A DNA stretch of 64,000 nucleotides from Aliarcobacter vitoriensis (GTDB lineage: Bacteria > Campylobacterota > Campylobacteria > Campylobacterales > Arcobacteraceae): positions 1 to 64,000 of the forward strand of contig NZ_PDKB01000001.1 in NCBI RefSeq assembly GCF_003316695.1, given 5' to 3'. The notes beneath the pieces were generated by a model. That model did no database searches, was not told where the DNA came from, and was given only the letters and a program-made list of their open reading frames with translations. Below, one piece after another: positions 28,605-37,446 of the stretch (its first letter is position 1; every line of letters starts with the position of its first letter). A program made the translations under genes and the position numbers.

Positions 28605-29216
28605 CTATCTTCCATATATTTTTTTTGTAAAATCTTCTTGCCCATCTTGATATAAATTGTCATAATATAGGCTTTTGTCTTCATCTTCTTCTAAATATTG
28701 ATTATTTGAAAATACCAAAACTAAATCTTTTTGAGCATCTTTTACACCATTTTGTGCAGAATATTCAAGAAGTTCAATAGCTTTTTGTGGATTATTTTCT
28801 GTAAAGTAATAAAAAGATAGTCTATATGCTGCGATTGGATCAACTTCTTGAACATCTTTTAGTAGATTGATAGATTTTTTTTCATCAACTTCAACTCCTA
28901 TACCATTTGCATAAAGATTTGAAATAAGGGCATTTGAATAAAAGTTTCCAGCTTTTTGTGCTTTTGTGTATCTATCCAAAGCTTCTTGTGCTAAACCTAC
29001 ATTTTGTGCTTGAATTCCAAGTCTTATTTGTGCAAAAGAGTTTTTATATGAGATTAAATCATAGCAATCCATCTCAAAATTTATATTCATATTTTTGCAT
29101 TGGTCTGCAATTTCTAGTTCATTTGGTAAAACCTTCATTGCTTGATTGTGGCTAGAACAAGCTACAATAAAAGGTAATATAGCTACTAAAATAGCAAGTT
29201 TTATAACTTTAAACAT
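28605..29216 (-). CDS. Sel1/TPR-like repeat lipoprotein (copy 1)
   Basis: Lipoprotein of 203 residues with signal ending PFIVACS. It contains C-x9-C (QCKNMNINFEMDC) and helical repeats including SNLYANGIGVEVDEKK and YRLSFYYF. It is a diverged tandem paralogue of the next gene, and the two are probably cotranscribed. A C-terminal acidic-aromatic tail differs from copy 2. The role is unknown, plausibly envelope assembly or protein interaction. Confidence 0.75.
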   Translation of the reverse strand: MFKVIKLAILVAILPFIVACSSHNQAMKVLPNELEIADQCKNMNINFEMDCYDLISYKNSFAQIRLGIQAQNVGLAQEALDRYTKAQKAGNFYSNALISNLYANGIGVEVDEKKSINLLKDVQEVDPIAAYRLSFYYFTENNPQKAIELLEYSAQNGVKDAQKDLVLVFSNNQYLEEDEDKSLYYDNLYQDGQEDFTKKIYGR

Positions 29217-29335
29217 AGTTAAATCCTTGTTTTGAAATTTAAAATAGCTCTATTCTATCATTTTTTTATTCATATGTAGTTAAGAAGATTTAAGATAACA
29301 TATAATCTTAAGCAGATTTTATTTATTGAGGAATA

Positions 29336-31069
29336 ATGCAAGAAGTAATAAATTTTTTAAAAGCAAAAGATATAGAAAGTACAAAATTTTATAATCAACT
29401 AAAGTGTTCAGTTGAAGAAGCAAAAATTTTACAATATATTTCAAAAGAGTATATAAATGGAAGAGATGTTCTAAGTGTTATTGATATATTAGGTCAATTT
29501 TACAATATTGAGAAATATGAGCATTTAGAAAAGCTAATTTTGATTAAATCGTTACTTGAATTTGGTTGGTTGATTCAAGTATCTTTTGATCAAGTAAAGT
29601 TAAATGAAGCATCAAAACTTGAATTGATAAATTCTAGTATTACACTTTCTAGTGCATATTTAAAGATGTTGGAAAATGGAAGTAATGATTTTGTTTTACC
29701 TGAAATTAAAAATTATGGAGATCATTTAGAGTATTTACAAGATCAATTTTTAAAAATTGATTTAGCACAACAACTAAATATTGTTAGAAAAAATTTTGAT
29801 GTAAATAGTCCTAGTTCAAATAGGTTAAAAAATAAACTTTTACTTCTTGAGAATCGTATAAAAGATAGAATAGTTGCTACTACAAGCCCAATTATGATAG
29901 AAGATTTTTTCAAAGAATATAATCTTTCTGAACAAGAAAAAACACTTTTCTTGGCTCTTTTAAAAGAAGAATATAGTGGTGGAGATGGTACATTAAGAGA
30001 GATGAATTATCTTATTGAACTTATTTCAAATGATGATTATGAAAAGATAAAATATAGAAGTTTACTTGAAGAGAGTTCAACACTTATTTCAAAAAATTTA
30101 GTTGATTATGATGAGGTTTTAACTCCTTTTGGTGGTATAAATAGAAACTTTTATATTCCAGATGAAGTTTTATACAAAATATCACATCCTGCAAAAAAGA
30201 CTTCAAATGTAGCAAAAATAAAACTTGAAACAATCATCAAAGATCAAGAGATGTTTGAGTTAATATCTACAACAAAAAATTTAAGTGATGTTGTACTAAA
30301 TCCAAAAACAAAAGATACTTTAAACAATCTTTTAAAACAAGTTGATAAAAGTGTTATAAATAGGCTAAAAGCTTGGGGAATAAAAGATAAAAAAAGAGGA
30401 ATTGATGCGAAAATAATCTTTTATGGAGTTGCTGGAACTGGAAAAACTATTACAGCTTTAGCTTTAGCAAAATCTTTGAAAAAAGAGGTTTTAAGCTTTG
30501 ATTGTTCAAAAATATTATCTATGTATATTGGTGAGAGTGAAAAAAATGTACGAGCAATATTTGATAAATACAATGAAATAAAAGAGCAAACAAAAAGTGA
30601 ACCAGTTTTACTTCTAAATGAAGCTGACCAATTTTTAAGTTCAAGAAGTAGTGGAAGCAGTAGTAGTGCTGATAAAATGCACAATCAAATGCAAAATATT
30701 TTTTTAGAGCAAATAGAGAGATTTGATGGTATTTTAATAGCAACTACAAACTTACTTGAAAATCTTGATAAGGCATTTTCAAGAAGATTTAACTATAAAA
30801 TAGAGTTTGTAAAACCAAATCTAGAACAAAGAGTTGAACTTTGGAAGAAATTAATTCCTAGTTCTTTACCTCTTGAAAAAGATTTTGATTTTGAAAAAGT
30901 TGCAAAACACGAGCTAACAGGCGGACAAATAGAGTTAGTTATAAAAAATACTGCCTATAAACTTGCAATTAGTGAAAATGCAATATTTACTTTGAAAGAT
31001 TTTGAAGAGCAAATATCAAAAGAGAAAAAAGGTCAATTTGATAGTGAAACAAAAGTTGGATTTTTTTAA
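29336..31069 (+). CDS. AAA+ ATPase of unknown function
   Basis: Protein of 577 residues. The first 300 residues are helical without a recognised domain. The AAA module begins near 345: Walker A VAGTGKTITALAL (about 366), Walker B LLLNEADQFL (about 425), sensor 1 LIATTNLLENLD, arginine-finger region FSRRF, and a C-terminal lid. The Walker B aspartate position reads Asn (LNEAD), a variant I recall from other CDC48-like bacterial AAA proteins, so not necessarily inactivating. A serine-rich insert SSRSSGSSSSADK follows it. Start ATG 29336 with GAGGA. The next gene begins 12 bases later, so the two are probably one transcript. Substrate unknown. Confidence 0.8.
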   Translation: MQEVINFLKAKDIESTKFYNQLKCSVEEAKILQYISKEYINGRDVLSVIDILGQFYNIEKYEHLEKLILIKSLLEFGWLIQVSFDQVKLNEASKLELINSSITLSSAYLKMLENGSNDFVLPEIKNYGDHLEYLQDQFLKIDLAQQLNIVRKNFDVNSPSSNRLKNKLLLLENRIKDRIVATTSPIMIEDFFKEYNLSEQEKTLFLALLKEEYSGGDGTLREMNYLIELISNDDYEKIKYRSLLEESSTLISKNLVDYDEVLTPFGGINRNFYIPDEVLYKISHPAKKTSNVAKIKLETIIKDQEMFELISTTKNLSDVVLNPKTKDTLNNLLKQVDKSVINRLKAWGIKDKKRGIDAKIIFYGVAGTGKTITALALAKSLKKEVLSFDCSKILSMYIGESEKNVRAIFDKYNEIKEQTKSEPVLLLNEADQFLSSRSSGSSSSADKMHNQMQNIFLEQIERFDGILIATTNLLENLDKAFSRRFNYKIEFVKPNLEQRVELWKKLIPSSLPLEKDFDFEKVAKHELTGGQIELVIKNTAYKLAISENAIFTLKDFEEQISKEKKGQFDSETKVGFF

Positions 31070-31081
31070 GAAGGAAAATGA

Positions 31082-31852
31082 GTGAAAATTATAGAAAATT
31101 ATGATTATATTTTAAGTATTGGAACATTTTTTGAAGATGAAGAGTTAAAAAATAGTTTACAAAAAGCCTGTAAAAATGGAACAAATTTTACATATATGCA
31201 TCCAATAGATAATTTTGAATTAAAAAAAATATATACTCAATTTATAAAATATGAAGTAGGAAGTGAAGAGGGAATCTGTGTTTTGATTCTGGATACTTTT
31301 GTAAAAAATTGTGATAAAACAACACAAAATTTTATAAATAATCTTGATTTAGGATATATTTCAGCTGAAAGTAGTGCAGGAGAAGAAGAGTTTGAAGAGG
31401 CTTATGAAAGCTACAAAAATTCAAATTTTAAACTTTTGATTATCGGAAATGATATAAAAAACCACGAAAGAGTTGAAAATATCATAAAACTTTTAGCAAC
31501 TATAAAAAAATATACAGATTTTGAAGTTCTCTTTTTAGATGAAGATTTACAAAATAAATTTAATTCGTTTGAAAATTTTGAATTAGAAGATATTGAAGAT
31601 TTAAAGTCATTTAATGGAACTTTAGTTTACTCTTTATTTGGAACAGATAAATCTTTTTTATTAGCAAGTCAAACTTTTGCAAATATAGCAAAAGCAAAAG
31701 ATGGTGAAAATATAGAGATAATTTCTAAAAACGATAAATTAAAAAGAGTTTTGAAAATAGATGAAACTTTAACAGGCACAATTGCAATACTAAATGTTGA
31801 GAATGTTGCAAACGAATATAGATATAAACAAGTAAAAATAGAAAAGGAGTGA
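31082..31852 (+). CDS. Uncharacterised protein, possibly NuoG C-terminal-like
   Basis: Cytoplasmic protein of 256 residues without signal or membrane helices. The start is GTG 31082 behind AAGGAAAA. Segments such as YDYILSIGTFFEDEEL, FTYMHPIDNFELKKI, YEVGSEEG and LGYISAESSAGEEEFEEA resemble, from memory, the molybdopterin-type C-terminal part of NuoG in Campylobacterota, but no iron-sulfur cysteines are present and the rest of the complex I operon is absent here. It lies between the AAA+ gene and the MqnD-like gene with 12- and 3-base gaps. The NuoG link is inference only; it may be a stand-alone accessory or a diverged fragment. Confidence 0.5.
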   Translation: MKIIENYDYILSIGTFFEDEELKNSLQKACKNGTNFTYMHPIDNFELKKIYTQFIKYEVGSEEGICVLILDTFVKNCDKTTQNFINNLDLGYISAESSAGEEEFEEAYESYKNSNFKLLIIGNDIKNHERVENIIKLLATIKKYTDFEVLFLDEDLQNKFNSFENFELEDIEDLKSFNGTLVYSLFGTDKSFLLASQTFANIAKAKDGENIEIISKNDKLKRVLKIDETLTGTIAILNVENVANEYRYKQVKIEKE

Positions 31853-31855
31853 TAT

Positions 31856-32725
31856 ATGAATAAAACTATTAGCGTAGGACACTCTCCTGATGCAGATGAT
31901 ATTTTTATGTATTATGCTATCAAATTTGGTTGGGTTAGTTTAGAAAATACAAAGTTTGAAAATATTGCTTTAGATATAGAAACTTTAAACCAAGCTACTT
32001 TAAAAGGTGTTTACGATATCTGTGCTATTTCATTTGCACTTTATCCATTTGTAAAAGATGATTTTGCACTTTTAAAAACGGCTGTTTCTTTTGGTGAGGG
32101 CTATGGTCCAAAACTTATCAAAAAAAAAGACACTAAGTTAAAACGAAACTTTAAAGTGGCTTTAAGTGGAGAGTTTACTACAAATGCACTTTTATTTAAA
32201 ATTGCTTATCCAGAAGCACGAATTTCATATATGAATTTTTTAGATATTGAAAAAGCTGTTCTTGATGGAGTTGTAGATGCTGGAGTTTTAATTCACGAAT
32301 CGATTCTAACTTATAGCAGTGAACTTGAAGTAGAAAAGGAAATTTGGGATATTTGGGTAGAACTTTGTAATGGTGAAGATTTACCTCTTCCTCTTGGGGG
32401 AATGTGTCTTCGTCGTTCAATTCCTCTTCATGATGCTATAAAATATGAAAATGCACTTATAAAAGCTGTTGATGTAGCAAATAAAAATAGAAAAACTTTA
32501 GCTCCAATGCTCTTAGAAAAAGGTTTAATAAGAGTTGATGCTCCAACTTTAGATAAATATTTGGATTTGTATGCAAATGATAATTCTGTAAAGATGAGTG
32601 AAGTTCAATATAAAGCACTAAATAAACTTTTTGAACTAGGCTACAAAAGTGGACATTATCAAAACCTAATAAAAGCAGAAGACTTTTTAATCCCAAATGA
32701 GTATGAAGAGTTAAGAAGTAGATGA
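31856..32725 (+). CDS. mqnD: MqnA/MqnD family menaquinone biosynthesis protein (probable 1,4-dihydroxy-6-naphthoate synthase)
   Basis: Enzyme of the futalosine route to menaquinone, used by Campylobacterota instead of the Men pathway. The 289 residues have the periplasmic-binding-protein-like fold of MqnA/MqnD. VGHSPDADDIFMYYAIKFG at the N-terminus corresponds to the family's SPxxDxFxF motif, and DLPLPLGGMCLRR is the conserved late signature. MqnD is favoured over MqnA by that late motif, but I could not align it fully. It overlaps murB by four bases. Confidence 0.8.
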   Translation: MNKTISVGHSPDADDIFMYYAIKFGWVSLENTKFENIALDIETLNQATLKGVYDICAISFALYPFVKDDFALLKTAVSFGEGYGPKLIKKKDTKLKRNFKVALSGEFTTNALLFKIAYPEARISYMNFLDIEKAVLDGVVDAGVLIHESILTYSSELEVEKEIWDIWVELCNGEDLPLPLGGMCLRRSIPLHDAIKYENALIKAVDVANKNRKTLAPMLLEKGLIRVDAPTLDKYLDLYANDNSVKMSEVQYKALNKLFELGYKSGHYQNLIKAEDFLIPNEYEELRSR

Positions 32726-33504
32726 ATAGCACTAAAATAATAGATTTTAAAAGATACTCTTCTATACATATTGGTGGAGTAAAAGAAGTTTTAGTTATCA
32801 ACGAAATTGGCGACTATAAAAATTTTCAAATTATTGGTCGAGCAAATAATTTGCTAGTTTCACCAAATTGTGAAAAAAAATTTGCTATTTTAGGTGAAGA
32901 GTTTGACTATATAAAAGAAAAAGATGATTTAATTTATGTTGGTTGTGCAACGAGTAGTGGAAAACTTCTAACATATACAAGAAAGAATAATATTGCTTCT
33001 TTAGAGTTTTTAGCAAAATTACCAGGGAATTTGGGTGGTTTAGTAAAAATGAATGCTGGATTAAAACAGTGGGAAATTTTCAACTATATTCACTCAATAA
33101 AAACAAAAGATGGTTATATTTTAAAAGAAAATTTAGATTTTTCATATAGAGAAACAAAAATAGACACTATTGTTTATGAAGTAGTTTTTTATAAAGAGTT
33201 TGGTTTTTCACAAGAAAAACAAAATGAATTTACAAAAATGCGAGACAATCAACCTCAAATGGCTAGTGCTGGAAGCTGTTTTAAAAATCCAAAAGGGGAT
33301 TTTGCAGGAAGATTGATAGAAGCAGTTGGACTAAAAGGATATAGAGTAGGAGATATGGAGTTTTCACAAACTCATGCAAATTTTTTAGTAAATCATGGAA
33401 ATGGAACTTTTGAAGATGCAATATCTTTGATAAATCTTGCAAAACAAAGAGTAAAAGAGCAGTTTGATATAGAGTTGGAAGAAGAGATTATAATCTTTGA
33501 GTAA
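32722..33504 (+). CDS. murB: UDP-N-acetylenolpyruvoylglucosamine reductase
   Basis: FAD enzyme making UDP-MurNAc for peptidoglycan. The 260 residues are short, as in other Campylobacterota MurB. Motifs: SIHIGGV in place of the usual NTF(R)xGG, FAD segment GRANNLLVS, LPGNLGGLVKMNAG, YRETKI and the late AGSCFKNPKGDFAGRLIE with the catalytic serine. It overlaps mqnD by ATGA. The restriction locus starts 18 bases downstream with no terminator visible between them. Confidence 0.93.
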   Translation: MNSTKIIDFKRYSSIHIGGVKEVLVINEIGDYKNFQIIGRANNLLVSPNCEKKFAILGEEFDYIKEKDDLIYVGCATSSGKLLTYTRKNNIASLEFLAKLPGNLGGLVKMNAGLKQWEIFNYIHSIKTKDGYILKENLDFSYRETKIDTIVYEVVFYKEFGFSQEKQNEFTKMRDNQPQMASAGSCFKNPKGDFAGRLIEAVGLKGYRVGDMEFSQTHANFLVNHGNGTFEDAISLINLAKQRVKEQFDIELEEEIIIFE

Positions 33505-33522
33505 AAAATAAGGGCAAAAACT

Positions 33523-35064
33523 ATGACAAGTACACAACAACGAGAAGAACTACAACGACAAATTTGGCAAATAGCAAATGATGTTCGAGGTAGTGTTGAT
33601 GGTTGGGATTTTAAACAATATGTTTTGGGAACTCTTTTTTATAGATTTATTAGTGAGAATTTTGCAAATTATATTGAAGGTGGAGATGATAGTGTAAATT
33701 ATGCAACTCTTTTAGATAGTGTTATTACTTCTGAAATTAAAGAAGATGCTATAAAAACAAAAGGTTATTTTATCTACCCAAGCCAACTTTTTTCAAATAT
33801 TGTAAAAGATGCTAATACAAATCCTAATCTAAACACAGATTTAGCAAAAATATTTTCAAGTATTGAATCTAGTGCAAATGGATACCATTCTGAAGAAGAT
33901 ATAAAGGGATTATTTGCTGATTTTGATACTACAAGCAATAGATTAGGAAATACGGTAATAGATAAAAATAGTCGTTTAAGTGCTGTTTTAAAAGGTGTTG
34001 AAGCTCTTAACTTTGGTAAATTTGAGGATAATCATATTGATTTATTTGGTGATGCTTATGAGTTCTTAATATCAAAATATGCCGCAAATGCAGGTAAAAG
34101 TGGTGGGGAATTTTTTACACCACAAAATGTTTCAAAGCTTATATCTCAACTTGCTATGCATAAGCAAGAGAGTGTAAATAAAATTTATGACCCCGCAGCA
34201 GGTTCTGGAAGTTTACTTCTTCAAGCAAAAAAGCAGTTTGATAAGCATATAGTTGAAGATGGTTTCTTTGGTCAAGAGATAAATCACACAACTTATAATC
34301 TTGCAAGAATGAATATGTTTTTACATAATATCAACTATGATAAATTTAATATAGCTCTTGGTAATACTTTGATAAATCCACATTTTGGAGATGACAAACC
34401 TTTTGATGCTATTGTTTCAAATCCACCATATTCAGTAAATTGGATAGGAAGTGATGATCCAACTCTTATAAATGATGATAGATTTGCACCTGCTGGAGTA
34501 CTAGCTCCAAAATCAAAAGCAGATTTTGCTTTTGTGTTGCATTGCCTTAGTTATCTCTCTTCTAAAGGAAGAGCAGCGATAGTTTGTTTTCCTGGTATCT
34601 TCTATCGTGGTGGAGCTGAACAAAAAATAAGAAAATATCTAATAGATGGCAACTATGTAGAAACTGTTATATCACTAGCTTCAAATCTTTTTTTTGGTAC
34701 TTCAATCGCTGTAAATATATTGGTTCTTTCAAAACATAAAAAAGATACAAAAACACAGTTTATCGATGCAAGTGAACTTTATAAAAAGCAGACAAATAAC
34801 AATATTCTTACAGATGAACATATAGAACAAATACTAAAAGTATTCGATAGTAAAGAAGATATTGAACACTTTACTAAATGTGTAGATATTGAGACAATAG
34901 AGCAAAATGATTACAATCTTTCAGTTAGCTCTTATGTAGAAGCCAAAGATATAAGAGAAAAAATAGATATAAAAAAGCTAAATGATGAACTAAAAATCAC
35001 AGTTGCAAAAATAGACAATCTTAGAAGTGAAATAGATAAAATCATAGCGGAGATTGAAGCATGA
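33523..35064 (+). CDS. hsdM: Type I restriction-modification system, DNA methyltransferase subunit (type IC-like)
   Basis: Adenine N6-methyltransferase subunit of 513 residues. The helical N-terminal domain begins [20 protein letters not shown]. AdoMet motif [14 protein letters not shown] lies near 223 and the catalytic NPPY motif ([12 protein letters not shown]) near 300. The C-terminus forms a coiled coil that packs on HsdS. From memory the sequence is very close to the EcoR124I/EcoprrI (type IC) M subunits, which is striking for a Campylobacterota genome and suggests horizontal transfer. It overlaps hsdS by four bases. Confidence 0.95.
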   Translation: MTSTQQREELQRQIWQIANDVRGSVDGWDFKQYVLGTLFYRFISENFANYIEGGDDSVNYATLLDSVITSEIKEDAIKTKGYFIYPSQLFSNIVKDANTNPNLNTDLAKIFSSIESSANGYHSEEDIKGLFADFDTTSNRLGNTVIDKNSRLSAVLKGVEALNFGKFEDNHIDLFGDAYEFLISKYAANAGKSGGEFFTPQNVSKLISQLAMHKQESVNKIYDPAAGSGSLLLQAKKQFDKHIVEDGFFGQEINHTTYNLARMNMFLHNINYDKFNIALGNTLINPHFGDDKPFDAIVSNPPYSVNWIGSDDPTLINDDRFAPAGVLAPKSKADFAFVLHCLSYLSSKGRAAIVCFPGIFYRGGAEQKIRKYLIDGNYVETVISLASNLFFGTSIAVNILVLSKHKKDTKTQFIDASELYKKQTNNNILTDEHIEQILKVFDSKEDIEHFTKCVDIETIEQNDYNLSVSSYVEAKDIREKIDIKKLNDELKITVAKIDNLRSEIDKIIAEIEA

Positions 35065-36212
35065 GTGAAAAAATTTCTATAAAAGAACTGCTTGAGGGTG
35101 TAGAGGTTGAGTGGAAGCCTTTGGGGGAAGTTGCAAATTATGAACAACCTACAAAATATTTAGTTAAATCAAAAAACTATAGTAATGAGTTTAAAATACC
35201 AGTTTTAACAGCTGGTAAAACTTTTATTCTTGGGTTTACCGATGAAATAACAGGACTTTATGAAGCATCAAAAAAACCTGTAATTATCTTTGATGATTTT
35301 ACAACTGCTAATAAATGGGTAGATTTTGATTTTAAATCTAAATCATCAGCAATGAAGATGATTACATCAAAAGATGAATCAGAAGTTTTACTAAAATATA
35401 TTTATTATTGGTTAAATACTCTACCAAGTGATTTAATAGATGGAGACCATAAGAGGCAATGGATTAGTAATTTTTCTACTAAATTAATCCCAATCCCATC
35501 TTTAGAAGTGCAAAGTGAAATTGTCCGAATATTGGACAATTTCACGGAGCTTACAGCGGAGCTTACAGCGGAGCTTACATCACGAAAAAAACAATACGAA
35601 TATTATGAAACAAAGTTGTTATTTGAGAATAATTATGAAATGGTTCCTTTAGGTCAACTTTGTACTGTTAATCAAGGTTTACAAATCCCAATAAGTGATA
35701 GAAAAACAGAGGCTGGAGAAAATAGATATTTTTATATAACAGTACAATTTCTAAAAGGAATTGATGAAAAATATTATATAGAATCTCCTTCTCAATCAGT
35801 TATTTGTGATTACGATGATATTTTAGTAACAAGAACTGGAAGTACTGGAAAAATTATTACAGGAGTAAAAGGTTGTTTTCATAATAATTTCTTTAAGGTT
35901 AATTGTTTTGAAAATATAAATAAAAGATATATGTACACAGTTTTAAATAGTAAAGTAATGTTTGGAAAATTACTACAAGTTGCATCAGGTGGAACAGTAC
36001 CAGATTTACCACATAACAAGTTTTACAAAATAAATATTCCTCTTCCATCACTAGAAGAACAAGAAAGAATCGTATCTATCTTAGATAAATTTGACACTTT
36101 AACAAACTCAATTAGTAAGGGTTTACCAAAAGAGATAGAGCTTAGACAAAAACAATATGAGTATTATAGAGATTTACTTTTGACATTTCCAAAAAAAGGT
36201 ATAGAGATATAA
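35061..36212 (+). CDS. hsdS: Type I restriction-modification system, specificity subunit
   Basis: DNA-recognition subunit of 383 residues with two target recognition domains (about 1-150 and 190-330) and two conserved helical spacers. The central spacer (about 150-185) contains [13 protein letters not shown], the TAEL-type repeat characteristic of type IC S subunits, followed by [14 protein letters not shown]. The C-terminal spacer reads [20 protein letters not shown] then [12 protein letters not shown]. In EcoR124 a change from two to three TAEL units adds one base to the spacer of the recognition site. The target sequence cannot be read from here. The two halves differ fully in their recognition domains. 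Confidence 0.93.
   Translation: MSEKISIKELLEGVEVEWKPLGEVANYEQPTKYLVKSKNYSNEFKIPVLTAGKTFILGFTDEITGLYEASKKPVIIFDDFTTANKWVDFDFKSKSSAMKMITSKDESEVLLKYIYYWLNTLPSDLIDGDHKRQWISNFSTKLIPIPSLEVQSEIVRILDNFTELTAELTAELTSRKKQYEYYETKLLFENNYEMVPLGQLCTVNQGLQIPISDRKTEAGENRYFYITVQFLKGIDEKYYIESPSQSVICDYDDILVTRTGSTGKIITGVKGCFHNNFFKVNCFENINKRYMYTVLNSKVMFGKLLQVASGGTVPDLPHNKFYKINIPLPSLEEQERIVSILDKFDTLTNSISKGLPKEIELRQKQYEYYRDLLLTFPKKGIEI
35517..35543. repeat. Perfect inverted repeat inside hsdS next to TAEL repeats
   Basis: GAAATTGTCC (35517-35526) and GGACAATTTC (35534-35543) form a 10-bp perfect stem with a seven-base loop, ending two bases before the tandem repeat. It lies in frame in coding sequence, so it may reflect chance or replication-slippage history. 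Confidence 0.6.
35545..35579 (+). repeat. 12-bp tandem repeats encoding TAEL units in hsdS
   Basis: The unit CGGAGCTTACAG occurs twice exactly and a third time with its last base changed (35545-35556, 35557-35568, 35569-35579/80). It is GC-richer than its surroundings. Each unit encodes four residues of the central spacer helix, so gain or loss of a unit keeps the frame and changes the distance between the two recognition half-sites. Confidence 0.85.
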
Positions 36213-36213
36213 T

Positions 36214-37446
36214 ATGGCACAAACATTACAAGAAATCGCCAAACAATTAAGTACACCTAAGATTATAAAAAAAATTGTAAAGACAGAAACTAAGCAAATC
36301 GCAGCAAAAGAAGTTGAAGAAACAAAACAAATTCCTAAAGTACAACTTATTTATGCTTTTAATGGTACAGGAAAAACAAGGCTATCAAAAGAATTTCAAC
36401 AGCTAATCTCTCCAAAAAATGATTATGAGGAAAGTGAAAAAACTAGAGAAAAAATACTCTATTACAATGCTTTTACAGAAGACTTGTTTTCTTGGGACAA
36501 TGATTTAGAATATGATATTGAACCAAAATTAATAATTAAATCTAACTCTTTTACTGATTGGATTTTGAAAGAACAAGGGCAGGATCAAAATATTATAGCT
36601 AATTTTCAGCGATATACTGATGATAAATTGACACCGAAATTTAATCAACAATATTTAAAAGATGAAAATGACCCAACTTCTATAGTAAGAGCTTTTTCTG
36701 AAGTTAGCTTTTCTTTTAGGCGAGGAGATGCAAATAGTATAGAAAATATAAAAATTTCAAAAGGGGAAGAGAGTAACTTTATTTGGAGTGTATTTTATAC
36801 ACTTTTAAAGCAAGTCATGAGTGTAAAAGATGAACAAGAATCAAGTCAATTTGACTCTTTAGAATATATATTTATAGATGATCCAGTCAGTTCATTAGAT
36901 GAAAATCACTTAATAGAGTTGGCAATTGATTTAGCACAATTGATAAAATCTAGTAATTTTGAAAAACATAAATTAAGGTTTATTATTAGTACTCATAATC
37001 CACTTTTTTACAATGTCTTATATAATGAACTCGAAATTAATAAGAAAAAAAGTGGTTATATGCTCACTAAAAATGAAGATGGAACTTTTGAATTGAATGA
37101 AAAATATGGTGATTCAAATAAAAATTTCTCTTATCATTTATTTTTAATAGAAACAATTAAAAAAGCAGTTAATAATAATGGTATAGAAAAATTTCATTTC
37201 ATGTTGTTGCGTAATTTATATGAAAAAACAGCAAGTTTTTTAGGTTACCCTCAATGGTCTCAATTATTACCTACAGAAGCTAGAGACTCTTATGTTAGGC
37301 GTATTAATCTTTATAGTCATAAAAGTTTATCAAATGAAGAAGTTAGTGAGCCTACTCCAGAGGAAAAAAATACTGTTAATTACTTACTTGAACATTTAAT
37401 AAATGAATATAGTTTTTGGAAAGAGGTAGAACACAATGAGTCTTGA
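36214..37446 (+). CDS. prrC: Anticodon nuclease PrrC
   Basis: tRNA-Lys anticodon nuclease held latent by the type IC restriction complex and released when phage attack it, as known for E. coli PrrC. The 410 residues match PrrC length (about 396). N-terminal ABC-type ATPase: Walker A FNGTGKT (49-55), signature SKGEESNF (182-189), Walker [14 protein letters not shown] (218-230) and H-loop [10 protein letters not shown]. The nuclease part carries KYGDS (297-301), and R333, E337 and H369, whose spacing (+4, +36) equals the R320/E324/H356 triad of E. coli PrrC. Gene order M-S-prrC-R is that of the prr locus. It starts 1 base after hsdS and overlaps hsdR by 11. Confidence 0.93.
   Translation: MAQTLQEIAKQLSTPKIIKKIVKTETKQIAAKEVEETKQIPKVQLIYAFNGTGKTRLSKEFQQLISPKNDYEESEKTREKILYYNAFTEDLFSWDNDLEYDIEPKLIIKSNSFTDWILKEQGQDQNIIANFQRYTDDKLTPKFNQQYLKDENDPTSIVRAFSEVSFSFRRGDANSIENIKISKGEESNFIWSVFYTLLKQVMSVKDEQESSQFDSLEYIFIDDPVSSLDENHLIELAIDLAQLIKSSNFEKHKLRFIISTHNPLFYNVLYNELEINKKKSGYMLTKNEDGTFELNEKYGDSNKNFSYHLFLIETIKKAVNNNGIEKFHFMLLRNLYEKTASFLGYPQWSQLLPTEARDSYVRRINLYSHKSLSNEEVSEPTPEEKNTVNYLLEHLINEYSFWKEVEHNES

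Noticed and set aside
32394-32400. G5 run in the mqnD-like gene as a contingency tract
   Set aside because: It is short, encodes the conserved LGGMC segment and the frame is intact on both sides.
35517-35543. Hairpin in hsdS as a terminator
   Set aside because: It is inside an intact coding region and has no T-run after the stem.
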